Assembly: GCA_020437395.1 (NCBI GenBank)
Contig: JAGQWJ010000010.1
Coordinates: forward strand, 1-64,000
Origin: Ignavibacteriota bacterium
Lineage (GTDB): Bacteria; Bacteroidota; Ignavibacteria; Kapaibacteriales; UBA2268
Length of the DNA stretch: 64,000 nucleotides
Direction of reading: 5' to 3'
Shown here: in pieces, positions 1 through 8,001 of the stretch
Layout of the letters: every line of letters starts with the position of its first letter
How positions within the stretch are numbered: the first letter of the stretch is position 1
Program-made: the position numbers and the translations under genes
Notes under the pieces: generated by a model
What the model was told of the DNA's origin: nothing
The model's database searches: none
Seen by the model: only the letters and a program-made list of their open reading frames with translations

Positions 1-324
<324 letters not shown>

Positions 325-405
325 ATATAAATTAACGAGTTGTTTTCTTGTTTTATTGATTTATCATCAATGCAAATTCTTACGCTTGCTTTATGTTTTT
401 CCCTA

Positions 406-417
406 TTTTCAAAGAAC
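406..417 (-). promoter_or_regulatory. boxA-like antitermination site in the pre-16S leader
   Basis: The minus strand reads GTTCTTTGAAAA about 80 bases before the 16S 5' end and about 40 bases after the predicted start of transcription. This resembles the boxA element (GCTCTTTA-like) and the GTTCTTTGA block common in Bacteroidota pre-16S leaders, where NusB/NusE-type antitermination complexes load. Assignment rests on motif and position only. Confidence 0.55.
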
Positions 418-458
418 TTCTTTTTTATGTTTTGCAAAAGTGTTTCGCAAAACGGATA

Positions 459-490
459 CAAAGTTAAGTAGGTTTTTTATATCGTCCAAA
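459..490 (-). promoter_or_regulatory. rRNA operon promoter (Bacteroidota type)
   Basis: On the minus strand TTTG (490-487) is followed by exactly 20 bases and then TAACTTTG (466-459), a perfect match to the Bacteroidota primary-sigma consensus TTTG-N19/20-TAnnTTTG. Transcription would start near position 453, giving a leader of about 130 bases that carries boxA before the 16S gene. The same 20-base spacing recurs at 35384-35414 and 40979-41009. Confidence 0.75.
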
Positions 491-640
491 TTAAAAGTGA
501 ACTTTTTTGAAAGTTTTTTAAACTTTTTTTCGACTTCCCTACTTTGCTTTTAAAGAACTACTCTTTTGTTTTTTCAAATCCGAAAGAGCTTACAAACTTA
601 TGGCATTTATTTTTAATATCCAAACAATTTTAAAAATAAT

Positions 641-1549
641 TTAAACTTTTTTTAGATTTATTATCGCTTCCTCTATTAACTCATATTCAAATTTGAAGTT
701 AGCTTCTTGAATATTTTTTGGTTCCATTCTTGTAGAATCCAATATCATTGATGCTGCTTCTCCGAGTACTATTCTTAATACTATCGCTGGTACTTTGAAC
801 ATCGTTGGTCGATTGTAAACCTTACCAATTGTTTTTGTCAGAACATTATTGGTGACCGGATTAGGGGCACACAAATTGTTTTTTTGACCGAGGCCATTAT
901 TTGAGAGCGCAAATATAAGAAACCTTTTCCAATCTGCAACATGAATCCAAGGAAAATATTGATTTCCTGTACCTAAACTGCCTCCTAAATACATTTTTAT
1001 TGGTTTCAATAACTGCTCTAACGCACCATTATCAGGGTCTAGAACAATTCCTGTCCTAAATATAATTAAGTCAACATTTTTTGATAAACTTTCTGTTGCT
1101 TGCTCCCATTTTATACAAACCTCGGCTAGAAAGTTCTTACCCGGCTCGCTTTCATCTGTTAATATTTCATCTCCCCTATCCCCAAAATAACCACTTGCTG
1201 ATGATGATAAAAATTTTTGGGGCTTATTGCTACACTGGTTTACTGCTTCTATTAATGCTTTAGTGGTTTCAACTCTACTATCAATAATTTCTTTCTTATA
1301 GCTTTTTGTCCATCGTTTTCCTGCTATAGGTGCTCCAGCTAGATTTATTATAGCTTTTGCTCCTGATATATGTTTTGCTAAATAGTTAGACTCTGGTATC
1401 CATTCTACATATTCAACTGATTCAGTATTTTGATATTTGCTAGGATTTCTAGTGAAGACCACACAATTATAGTTCTGCGCGATAAGGTCTTTGATAAGCT
1501 CCGAACCTAAGAAGCCTGTTCCACCAGTAATTATTATTTTATTTGACAT
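641..1549 (-). CDS. TIGR01777-family NAD(P)-dependent epimerase/oxidoreductase
   Basis: A 302-residue extended short-chain dehydrogenase-like protein. The N-terminus has the Rossmann dinucleotide motif TGGTGFLG (residues 8-15), and residues ~115-125 carry the family block SSASGYFGDRG with the likely active-site Ser/Tyr region. The last ~50 residues (LGEAASMILDSTRMEPKNI) match the DUF1731 domain that defines the YfcH/SDR39U1 group. Substrate and pathway are unknown for this family; epimerase is a family label only. It is last in the long minus-strand run and lies 77 bases after the TPR gene, so co-transcription is possible. Start ATG at 1549 is directly followed by the Rossmann strand, which fits. 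Confidence 0.9.
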   Translation of the reverse strand: MSNKIIITGGTGFLGSELIKDLIAQNYNCVVFTRNPSKYQNTESVEYVEWIPESNYLAKHISGAKAIINLAGAPIAGKRWTKSYKKEIIDSRVETTKALIEAVNQCSNKPQKFLSSSASGYFGDRGDEILTDESEPGKNFLAEVCIKWEQATESLSKNVDLIIFRTGIVLDPDNGALEQLLKPIKMYLGGSLGTGNQYFPWIHVADWKRFLIFALSNNGLGQKNNLCAPNPVTNNVLTKTIGKVYNRPTMFKVPAIVLRIVLGEAASMILDSTRMEPKNIQEANFKFEYELIEEAIINLKKV

Positions 1550-1626
1550 AAATCACTCTGTTTATAAACTATATATGTAGAGTATAAGATGTGTAGCTTT
1601 GTAAATTATTATAGGTAATATTTAAT

Positions 1627-3063
1627 TTATTGAAGTAGGTCGTTGATTAGAGTATTCAATTTATTAAAATCGACTTTACTATTAATATAGTCGCTCTTTT
1701 CTTCTGCCAATAGATCGGCTATTGTGTTGTCAAGTTTTATTGCATCTGATATAAATTTTGCGGATTTGTTCATCTTATTCTGCAAAGCATAAATCTTACC
1801 AATAAGGTAATACGCGTTAGCATGATTAGGAGACAATGACGCACATTCGAGGAGAATCTCTTCAGCAAAAACTAAACTATCAAGTTCTATATATAGTCTG
1901 CCTAAATCTTCCATACATTCAAAATTGAAAGGATCTAGCTCTATCACTTTCTTATATGAGTCAACAGCTTCAAATTTTTGCGAAAGATTATAGTGAGTGT
2001 CCCCCTTTGCGTACCATAATTCGACGATATTTTGGTTGAACTCTAAAGCACGGTTATAATCAGCAATTGCTTCTTCAAATTGTTCTAAAGCATCGAGACA
2101 AACACCTCTTCCGAAATATGCTTGATAGTTATAAGGGTGTTTAGCTATCAACTTCGTAAATAATTTTATCGCTTTGCTATATTCCTCATTGTCAGCATAG
2201 GCACCAGCAAGTTGTTGCATGACGTCTCTATCCTTAGGAATAAATTCAAGTGCTGCTTCGTACCAACTGATTGCCTCGGCTAACTTGCCTAGTGCAGAAT
2301 AAGAGTCTGCTTTTTGAGTTATTGCAGGATAGAAATCTTCTTGAATGGCCAATACCATATCGAAAGCATCTATCGCTTTGTTATATTGTTCATTTTGTGA
2401 GTATAAAATTCCTTTATTGAACCATAGTTCAAAATCATAAGGATCTTCATCTATTGCTAAGTCATAATACTCGATTGCTAATTTGTTATCACCAATTATA
2501 GTATAGCAAAATGCAATTTCTTGCAATACATCTCTTTTGAATTCATCGTTATTAACTAAATAAGAATACACTTTTACTGCTTCTTCATAGTTACCTTTCT
2601 TTTGGTAAATATTGCCAAGTATAAGAAAAGCTTCATCATTATTCGGATCAATTCTGAGTGCAAGATTAATTGTTTCTTCAGCTAGTATAAGCTCATCCAA
2701 ATTTTCGAGGGCATCTGCTTTGTATATCAAGATTTCTACGTCATTAGGATTATATTGCAAAGCTCGTTCTAGAGAACTCACAGCGGTTTCATACATATTT
2801 AGGTTGAGTGCGGCTATTCCTTTTTTAGTCCAAGCGTCGATAGATGTTGGGTAGTATTCTAACCAAAGTGAGCAAAACTCGAGTGCTTCCACATATTTGT
2901 CATTATCAATACAATAGTTTACCAAATCTTCTATTATTTCGGGAGAAGGTAGGTTGTGTGATTCATTTCTATTTTGAACGGCTCTTCTGTACCTTCTGAT
3001 TTTTCTATTCATTTCTTCAGAAGACTCATCATCAAAATAGTTGTTAAACTCAAGGTTACTCAT
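1627..3063 (-). CDS. Tetratricopeptide-repeat protein
   Basis: A 478-residue protein without a signal peptide or membrane segment, so probably cytoplasmic. After an acidic, then basic, N-terminus (~45 residues) it consists almost wholly of 34-residue TPR units, about eleven to twelve of them, with repeated patterns such as W..KG.A...L..Y..A and A..YNP.D. Repeats of this kind form superhelical scaffolds for protein binding; the partner cannot be read from sequence. It starts 17 bases after the end of the CHASE-PAS gene, so the two are probably translated from one message and may function together, for example as a scaffold for envelope signalling. Confidence 0.9.
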   Translation of the reverse strand: MSNLEFNNYFDDESSEEMNRKIRRYRRAVQNRNESHNLPSPEIIEDLVNYCIDNDKYVEALEFCSLWLEYYPTSIDAWTKKGIAALNLNMYETAVSSLERALQYNPNDVEILIYKADALENLDELILAEETINLALRIDPNNDEAFLILGNIYQKKGNYEEAVKVYSYLVNNDEFKRDVLQEIAFCYTIIGDNKLAIEYYDLAIDEDPYDFELWFNKGILYSQNEQYNKAIDAFDMVLAIQEDFYPAITQKADSYSALGKLAEAISWYEAALEFIPKDRDVMQQLAGAYADNEEYSKAIKLFTKLIAKHPYNYQAYFGRGVCLDALEQFEEAIADYNRALEFNQNIVELWYAKGDTHYNLSQKFEAVDSYKKVIELDPFNFECMEDLGRLYIELDSLVFAEEILLECASLSPNHANAYYLIGKIYALQNKMNKSAKFISDAIKLDNTIADLLAEEKSDYINSKVDFNKLNTLINDLLQ

Positions 3064-3080
3064 ATATTTATATAATCCTA

Positions 3081-5252
3081 TTACACATTTAAAGGTATTG
3101 TAATGATAAACAACGTTTCATCTTCTTCCAAAGTTTCTATTGTTGTGTTACCATTCATTCGTTTAAAGTCGGATTCGATTAGTGCAATATTGTAAATATA
3201 GTCTTCATCATCTGAAGAAATTATGTCGAATATATTATTTCTATTATTCTTGAATTTTTCAACTATAGAAGAAAGTTCTGTATTATTAGAGCATAGAATT
3301 TCTAATTCCATTACATTTTCAAAGTTGTTCTTTTCAATCTGAATATTGATTTCTACGTCTTTTTGGTTCGTAACTAAGGTGCTAAATAATTGTTCAAAAG
3401 TATCATTGAGTGCTGATTCGTTAGCATAGACAAACAAGTTATTCAACTGATTCCATTCAGTAAATATGCTTATATTCTTATTAGAATACTTGTTTTTAGT
3501 TTTATCTATCATATTGTTCAATTTAGAAAGAAAATCTACCTTCTCAATATTATAGTCTTTTGATTTATCAGACATAATAGTATTTTCTTTCATACTCTCT
3601 ACTATATTATACACGATATTAGAGTTTTCTTCAATTTTAACGAGCAATTCTTCATATCCGTCAGACAATTCAACTTTTGATGTGTTGAGATTTTGAATAT
3701 TCTTCTGATTTTCTACTAATATATTTATCAATTTGTCCGAAATATCTCTGATAAGGAATGATTTAGAGATATTTGCTTCCTTAGCATAGTGTTCTGCTAA
3801 ATTTCTTTGTCTGCTCTTTACTTTACTTTGTTTCTCAGCTTCTTTTTCTAATGTTACGTCTCTACCAATTGCGTAGATCAAACCATCTGCTTTTGAAATA
3901 GAGAAATTCCAACTCACCCACTTTATCTTATCATTGACTTTCATTTGTGCAGTTTGGTTGAAAGCTGTTTCTTCGGAAGTTCCAGCAACTGACGCAATGA
4001 ATTCTTTTTTATCCGAGTCATTTCTGTAATAATCTTTTATGAAAGTTCCGATTACTTTGTCCGAATCAATTTTAAGTATTGATTTTACGGCATTATTGAT
4101 TGTCTTCCAGTTACCATTCAAATCAAGAATACCAATAATATCATTAGAAGTATCAAATATTCTTCTTTGTGATTGTGTCAATCTATCAGCTATTTCTTGT
4201 GCTCTTTCACGAGAAGTGATTACAGAGACTAAGAAAGCGAATAGCATAATACCTATTATTAGTGTTACGAAGAACGCTATTAGCGGTAGTGCTTTTTGAG
4301 TTGAGCCACCAAAATTTGGTACTGTTGCTGTATATAACTCGAAATCTTTACCAGCAATATTTATGATATCTTTTTCTTCTACAACTGGTTTTTCTGTTAT
4401 TTCTTTAGGAGTATTTGCTGTTGCAAAAACTAATTTATTATTATCTGATGGATCTTTTACTGTGAAATAAACTGTTGAATCTGAAGCATTCCCTTTACCT
4501 AATGCCTCTTCGAAGAATTTTTTGGAATCAATTTCTAATATCAAAGTCCCTTGGTTTGTTTCTATTCCCTGATCCAAAGTTTCTCTATTCTCACCATCTT
4601 TGAAAATAGCGGTGATAATCTGAAACCCTTCAATATCTTTCTTAATATTGTAAACTGGTGTGACCAATGTTGAATCTAGTTCTGCCGATTTTTTTATATA
4701 TTCAAGTGCAATTTCATCACTTGCATAGTCGAAACCGCTTCTATCTTCGTTTCCTTCAAAAGGTACAACATACTCTACTATATAATATTCATCTCTTTCT
4801 GCTTTCGGATGAATACGCATATCATAGTAACCTTGTGAACGAGTGGCATGGATAAACTCCCCTAATTGGTTAGGAAATACTTGATATACATAGTTCATTC
4901 CAACTAGAGATTCGTATGTTTGAACAAGATTTAATCCATTTAATTCGAACACGCTTTTAACAACAAAAGTACGCTCGAATAGGTTTTGCATTGAATTTTG
5001 GACATGCATAATATCTAAATTATGTTTGTCTATTCTACTATTTATAGAGTTTGATGCCTTTTCAAAAGCCAACTTTTGATCAGATTCGATTGAACTTTCG
5101 ACAAATTGCATTACAAAATAGCTTGCAATTATTGTTAATATAAGGACTATATATGCTGAATAGGTCTTCTTGAAATCAAAGATAAGACTCTTCTTTTTTT
5201 GGTCGGTTCCTTTAACAATGGATTCGTAAGTAGAAATAGTTTTTATGCTCAT
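3081..5252 (-). CDS. CHASE-PAS membrane sensor with degenerate histidine-kinase core
   Basis: A 723-residue protein: membrane segment at ~31-50, extracytoplasmic CHASE-like sensor at ~60-310 (MRIHPKAERDEYYIVEYVVP is typical), second membrane segment at ~321-346, PAS domain at ~360-470 (DTSNDIIGILDLNGNW), then a helical region and a C-terminal domain ending TLFIITIPLNV. The layout is that of a sensor histidine kinase. However, the position of the H-box reads SKSFLIRDISDKL with no phospho-accepting His, the N-box Asn is missing (LNDTFEQLFSTLV) and no GxGxG or DxGxG ATP-binding motif is visible. It is probably a non-catalytic sensor or a partner of another kinase. It lies between ompA-like and TPR genes. 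Confidence 0.85.
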   Translation of the reverse strand: MSIKTISTYESIVKGTDQKKKSLIFDFKKTYSAYIVLILTIIASYFVMQFVESSIESDQKLAFEKASNSINSRIDKHNLDIMHVQNSMQNLFERTFVVKSVFELNGLNLVQTYESLVGMNYVYQVFPNQLGEFIHATRSQGYYDMRIHPKAERDEYYIVEYVVPFEGNEDRSGFDYASDEIALEYIKKSAELDSTLVTPVYNIKKDIEGFQIITAIFKDGENRETLDQGIETNQGTLILEIDSKKFFEEALGKGNASDSTVYFTVKDPSDNNKLVFATANTPKEITEKPVVEEKDIINIAGKDFELYTATVPNFGGSTQKALPLIAFFVTLIIGIMLFAFLVSVITSRERAQEIADRLTQSQRRIFDTSNDIIGILDLNGNWKTINNAVKSILKIDSDKVIGTFIKDYYRNDSDKKEFIASVAGTSEETAFNQTAQMKVNDKIKWVSWNFSISKADGLIYAIGRDVTLEKEAEKQSKVKSRQRNLAEHYAKEANISKSFLIRDISDKLINILVENQKNIQNLNTSKVELSDGYEELLVKIEENSNIVYNIVESMKENTIMSDKSKDYNIEKVDFLSKLNNMIDKTKNKYSNKNISIFTEWNQLNNLFVYANESALNDTFEQLFSTLVTNQKDVEINIQIEKNNFENVMELEILCSNNTELSSIVEKFKNNRNNIFDIISSDDEDYIYNIALIESDFKRMNGNTTIETLEEDETLFIITIPLNV

Positions 5253-5303
5253 ATTATTATAAGGTTAAATAGATTTAAGCGAAATTAAGAAAAAGAATTG
5301 AAA

Positions 5304-6668
5304 TTATTGTATAATAGTTATTTCAACTCTACGGTTTTTCTTTCTACCTTCTTCTGTTCTTGAGTCGGCAATCGGCTTTCTATCACCCTCACCTCTATCT
5401 AGGATACGATACCTGTTGATACCCTTTGCTAATAAATATCTAACTACTCTATCCTTTCTGATCACAGAACGTCTTTGGTTTTCTTCTGCTGTGCCCATAT
5501 TGTCTGAGTGACCTACGACCCTGATTTCGGAACCAGGGTTTTCATTCAGATAACGTGCTACATTATCGAGATAATTCTTCAATTCGGGTGTTATACTAGT
5601 AGATGCAGATGTTGGAAATTCAAAGAATTTCATTCTGTTAGTTTCTAGCTTAATAGGTTTGAAGTCGTTCTCATTTGTGTTCTCTCTGAATACTTCTGGC
5701 TCTTCTCTTACAATTTCTATTGGCTCAGGCAATTCAAAATAAGCAATGTCTGTTGGGGCAAGAAGTGAATCTTTCAAGTTGCCTCTTAAATCTACATCGC
5801 TTTCCATTACAGCAACTTGGTAATCTGGCCCTTTATAATTAGGGTCAAATTTAAGTGTATCATAAAGCTTATGGTCAGGACCAAGTTTTAGTGAAACTCC
5901 TAATCTTGCTGATGCTAAATTAATTGCCGATTGACTCAACCCCCCAGTTTGGGTGCCGAGCATATCAGTGCCAAAATCTGCCGCTACGAATGGAGAAAAT
6001 CTAAATCTTGTTCCGTTCAAATCCGTGAGGAATAGATCTAATCCTATACCAAAGTGTAGGTAGAATCTAGTCTTTACGTCGTTGAATTCATATTTATTGA
6101 GTTGATTTATTGTTCCAGTATTCTCGAATGTGAAGTAGTGGTTGGACTTTTGACCTATGTTAATATCAACTCCTGGCCCAGCATAACCATACATATTCAG
6201 AAAGCCAAAGTCATATCTGAATGCAGGTCTTATTTCTAAATACTCAATTGTTGACTCAAGGACGTATTTCCTGTCATCAACTTTTGCTAATATTTCCGTT
6301 TCTGAGTTAAACCCTCGTTTCAAATAGTTTAGTTGAAGGAAACCACCGTAAGGTGAAGATATGGGATTATATTCAAAAATAGCACCAAGGGAGTAACCGA
6401 ATCCACTTCCACCCGCAAACAAAAATTCTGGATTAAACTTGACATGGGCTAAATTAGATGGTGCTCCTGGAGCATAAAAATCACCAAAATACTGATTATA
6501 TTGTGTAGAAATTCCTGTTCCGAACCACCAATCTCCATACCAGCGTGTTACGACTAATGTATCGTTATTAGGCAAGGGATTATAATCAACCATAGTGCCT
6601 CTGTCCTCTTCTGAATAAAGTGGAACTAATGAGAATACTACGATTAAAATAATTAATGCCTTTTTCAT
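5304..6668 (-). CDS. OmpA-family outer-membrane protein
   Basis: A 454-residue protein with a signal peptide (MKKALIILIVVFSLVPLYS). Residues ~40-290 have the alternating aromatic/glycine pattern of an outer-membrane beta-barrel. A linker follows, then a C-terminal OmpA domain (~345-454) with VVGHSDNMGTAEEN...RKDRVVRYLLAKGI and the closing RRVEITI, including the Asp and Arg that bind diaminopimelate in peptidoglycan. It should tether the outer membrane to the wall. The gene is 25 bases after the T9SS cargo gene in the surface-protein run; OmpA-like wall anchors are often found beside type IX secretion substrates. Confidence 0.92.
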   Translation of the reverse strand: MKKALIILIVVFSLVPLYSEEDRGTMVDYNPLPNNDTLVVTRWYGDWWFGTGISTQYNQYFGDFYAPGAPSNLAHVKFNPEFLFAGGSGFGYSLGAIFEYNPISSPYGGFLQLNYLKRGFNSETEILAKVDDRKYVLESTIEYLEIRPAFRYDFGFLNMYGYAGPGVDINIGQKSNHYFTFENTGTINQLNKYEFNDVKTRFYLHFGIGLDLFLTDLNGTRFRFSPFVAADFGTDMLGTQTGGLSQSAINLASARLGVSLKLGPDHKLYDTLKFDPNYKGPDYQVAVMESDVDLRGNLKDSLLAPTDIAYFELPEPIEIVREEPEVFRENTNENDFKPIKLETNRMKFFEFPTSASTSITPELKNYLDNVARYLNENPGSEIRVVGHSDNMGTAEENQRRSVIRKDRVVRYLLAKGINRYRILDRGEGDRKPIADSRTEEGRKKNRRVEITIIQ

Positions 6669-6693
6669 TCTACTAAAATAATTTTTTTTTAAA

Positions 6694-8001
6694 CTATTTG
6701 ATTACTTGTAGCTTAAATACACCCGTTGATTTTTCAACAGAAGTATCGTTAATAGGGATTGCTACCATTATAATATCGTACATACCTATTGCCAAGTTTT
6801 CGGGCAGATTCACAGAGAAAGTATGTGTCCCTATCGCCCTAAATTCATCTTCATAAATACTTAATATTTTTCTTCCAATTAAGTCATATATACCGCAAGT
6901 CAGATATACGTCATCTTCTACTGTATATTCTACCTGAGCTACCTTAGTAGCAGGGTTGGGATTAGCTTGTAAATATGTTAATACCGCGTTTGGTATATTA
7001 ACACATGATTTTGCCAGAGATAATATATTATCTGAGTCGTCTTGGTACAAAAGTTCGTAGCAATAAACATAATTTCTAAATGAAACTGTGTCGAATCTAT
7101 ATCTATATGATTTACCTGGCGAACGAGTTCCTAATCCTGTCATTTCTAATGCGTTTTGTGGCTCTCTGTAGTCGGCTACATCTGTGTCATAAGTTACGGC
7201 ATTTGGATCAGTTTCATCAAATGGCATCAAACCACGCTTGATAATAAAACCTTTGTTAAACGCTTCACTTCTTGTTTTCCACTCACATACTACTTTTAGA
7301 TTCGATGCGTATCGTGCTCTGAAATACTCTAAAATCATTCGTGGTCTTGAAGAAGTATCATTTTTGAAGACTACAGTATTGTAATTATCACCAACTGCAG
7401 GTACATTATCATCTTCTAAAAACCAACCAGCAACGGTCAACGAGTCTATTGGTAGCTCTGTTTTAAATGCAAAATCTTGATAATATTCCACTGGACTTTT
7501 CCACTCAAACCGAACGCCATCGGCTTCTTCTGTTGAACCTCTAGGAAAAGGTGCCCCATCTTTCGTAAAAACAAAATATCTACCTAAAACAACTGCTGTA
7601 TCACCTAGTAAAGGTATAAACACCGTTGAATCATTAGTATAAGGGCCTAAGTAACCGAACGCTATTCTATCGTTCGCTATATCAATTTGTGTATTATAAG
7701 CACCGAAGGATTGATTAGCTGGGTTTTTGTAGGGAATGTCTAACTGATTTGGATGTTCAACAACGCCAATATTATTAAAGTCTATATTGTCATCAAATCC
7801 AACCATAAACGTTGAATTTGCCCAATTTGTTAAAAAAGAATCCGTTAATCTAACTGCACTAAATTGCAACATCAGAGTGTCTGGGGATACTAATTCTGAG
7901 TAAATTTCTACTTTTGCTATTGAATCATTGACTTGAGAAATTAAATTACTCGTACCAAATGCCATAGTTAGTAATATTATTAAGTATATTTTTTTTATCA
8001 T
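6694..8001 (-). CDS. Secreted protein with type IX C-terminal sorting domain
   Basis: A 435-residue protein with a signal peptide (MIKKIYLIILLTMAFGTSNLIS). The last ~85 residues form a type A T9SS sorting domain: NPNPATKVAQVEYTV, then CGIYDLIGRKILSI, LPENLAIGMYDI and the final FKLQVIK. It should cross the outer membrane through the T9SS and be surface-attached or released. The body (~25-340) has no domain I recognise. The start codon overlaps the stop of the upstream gene (TAATG), implying translational coupling with the dockerin-ended protein at 8001-10283. Confidence 0.9.
   Translation of the reverse strand: MIKKIYLIILLTMAFGTSNLISQVNDSIAKVEIYSELVSPDTLMLQFSAVRLTDSFLTNWANSTFMVGFDDNIDFNNIGVVEHPNQLDIPYKNPANQSFGAYNTQIDIANDRIAFGYLGPYTNDSTVFIPLLGDTAVVLGRYFVFTKDGAPFPRGSTEEADGVRFEWKSPVEYYQDFAFKTELPIDSLTVAGWFLEDDNVPAVGDNYNTVVFKNDTSSRPRMILEYFRARYASNLKVVCEWKTRSEAFNKGFIIKRGLMPFDETDPNAVTYDTDVADYREPQNALEMTGLGTRSPGKSYRYRFDTVSFRNYVYCYELLYQDDSDNILSLAKSCVNIPNAVLTYLQANPNPATKVAQVEYTVEDDVYLTCGIYDLIGRKILSIYEDEFRAIGTHTFSVNLPENLAIGMYDIIMVAIPINDTSVEKSTGVFKLQVIK

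Larger units (their letters stand above)
325..640 (-). other. rRNA operon leader and promoter spacer
   Basis: This 316-base AT-rich stretch lies between the epimerase gene and the 16S gene. It holds the rRNA promoter (459-490) and a boxA-like antitermination site (406-417). The remaining distal part (about 491-640) shows only A/T runs, including several TTTTTT/AAAAAA tracts upstream of the promoter that could act as UP-like elements. I see no credible protein-coding gene; open frames here have no recognisable sequence and would be antisense to the leader transcript. Confidence 0.75.

Noticed and set aside
356-553. Open frame of 65 codons on the + strand before the 16S gene
   Set aside because: It is antisense to the rRNA leader and promoter, Phe/Leu/Ser-rich as expected from A/T runs, and resembles no protein family.
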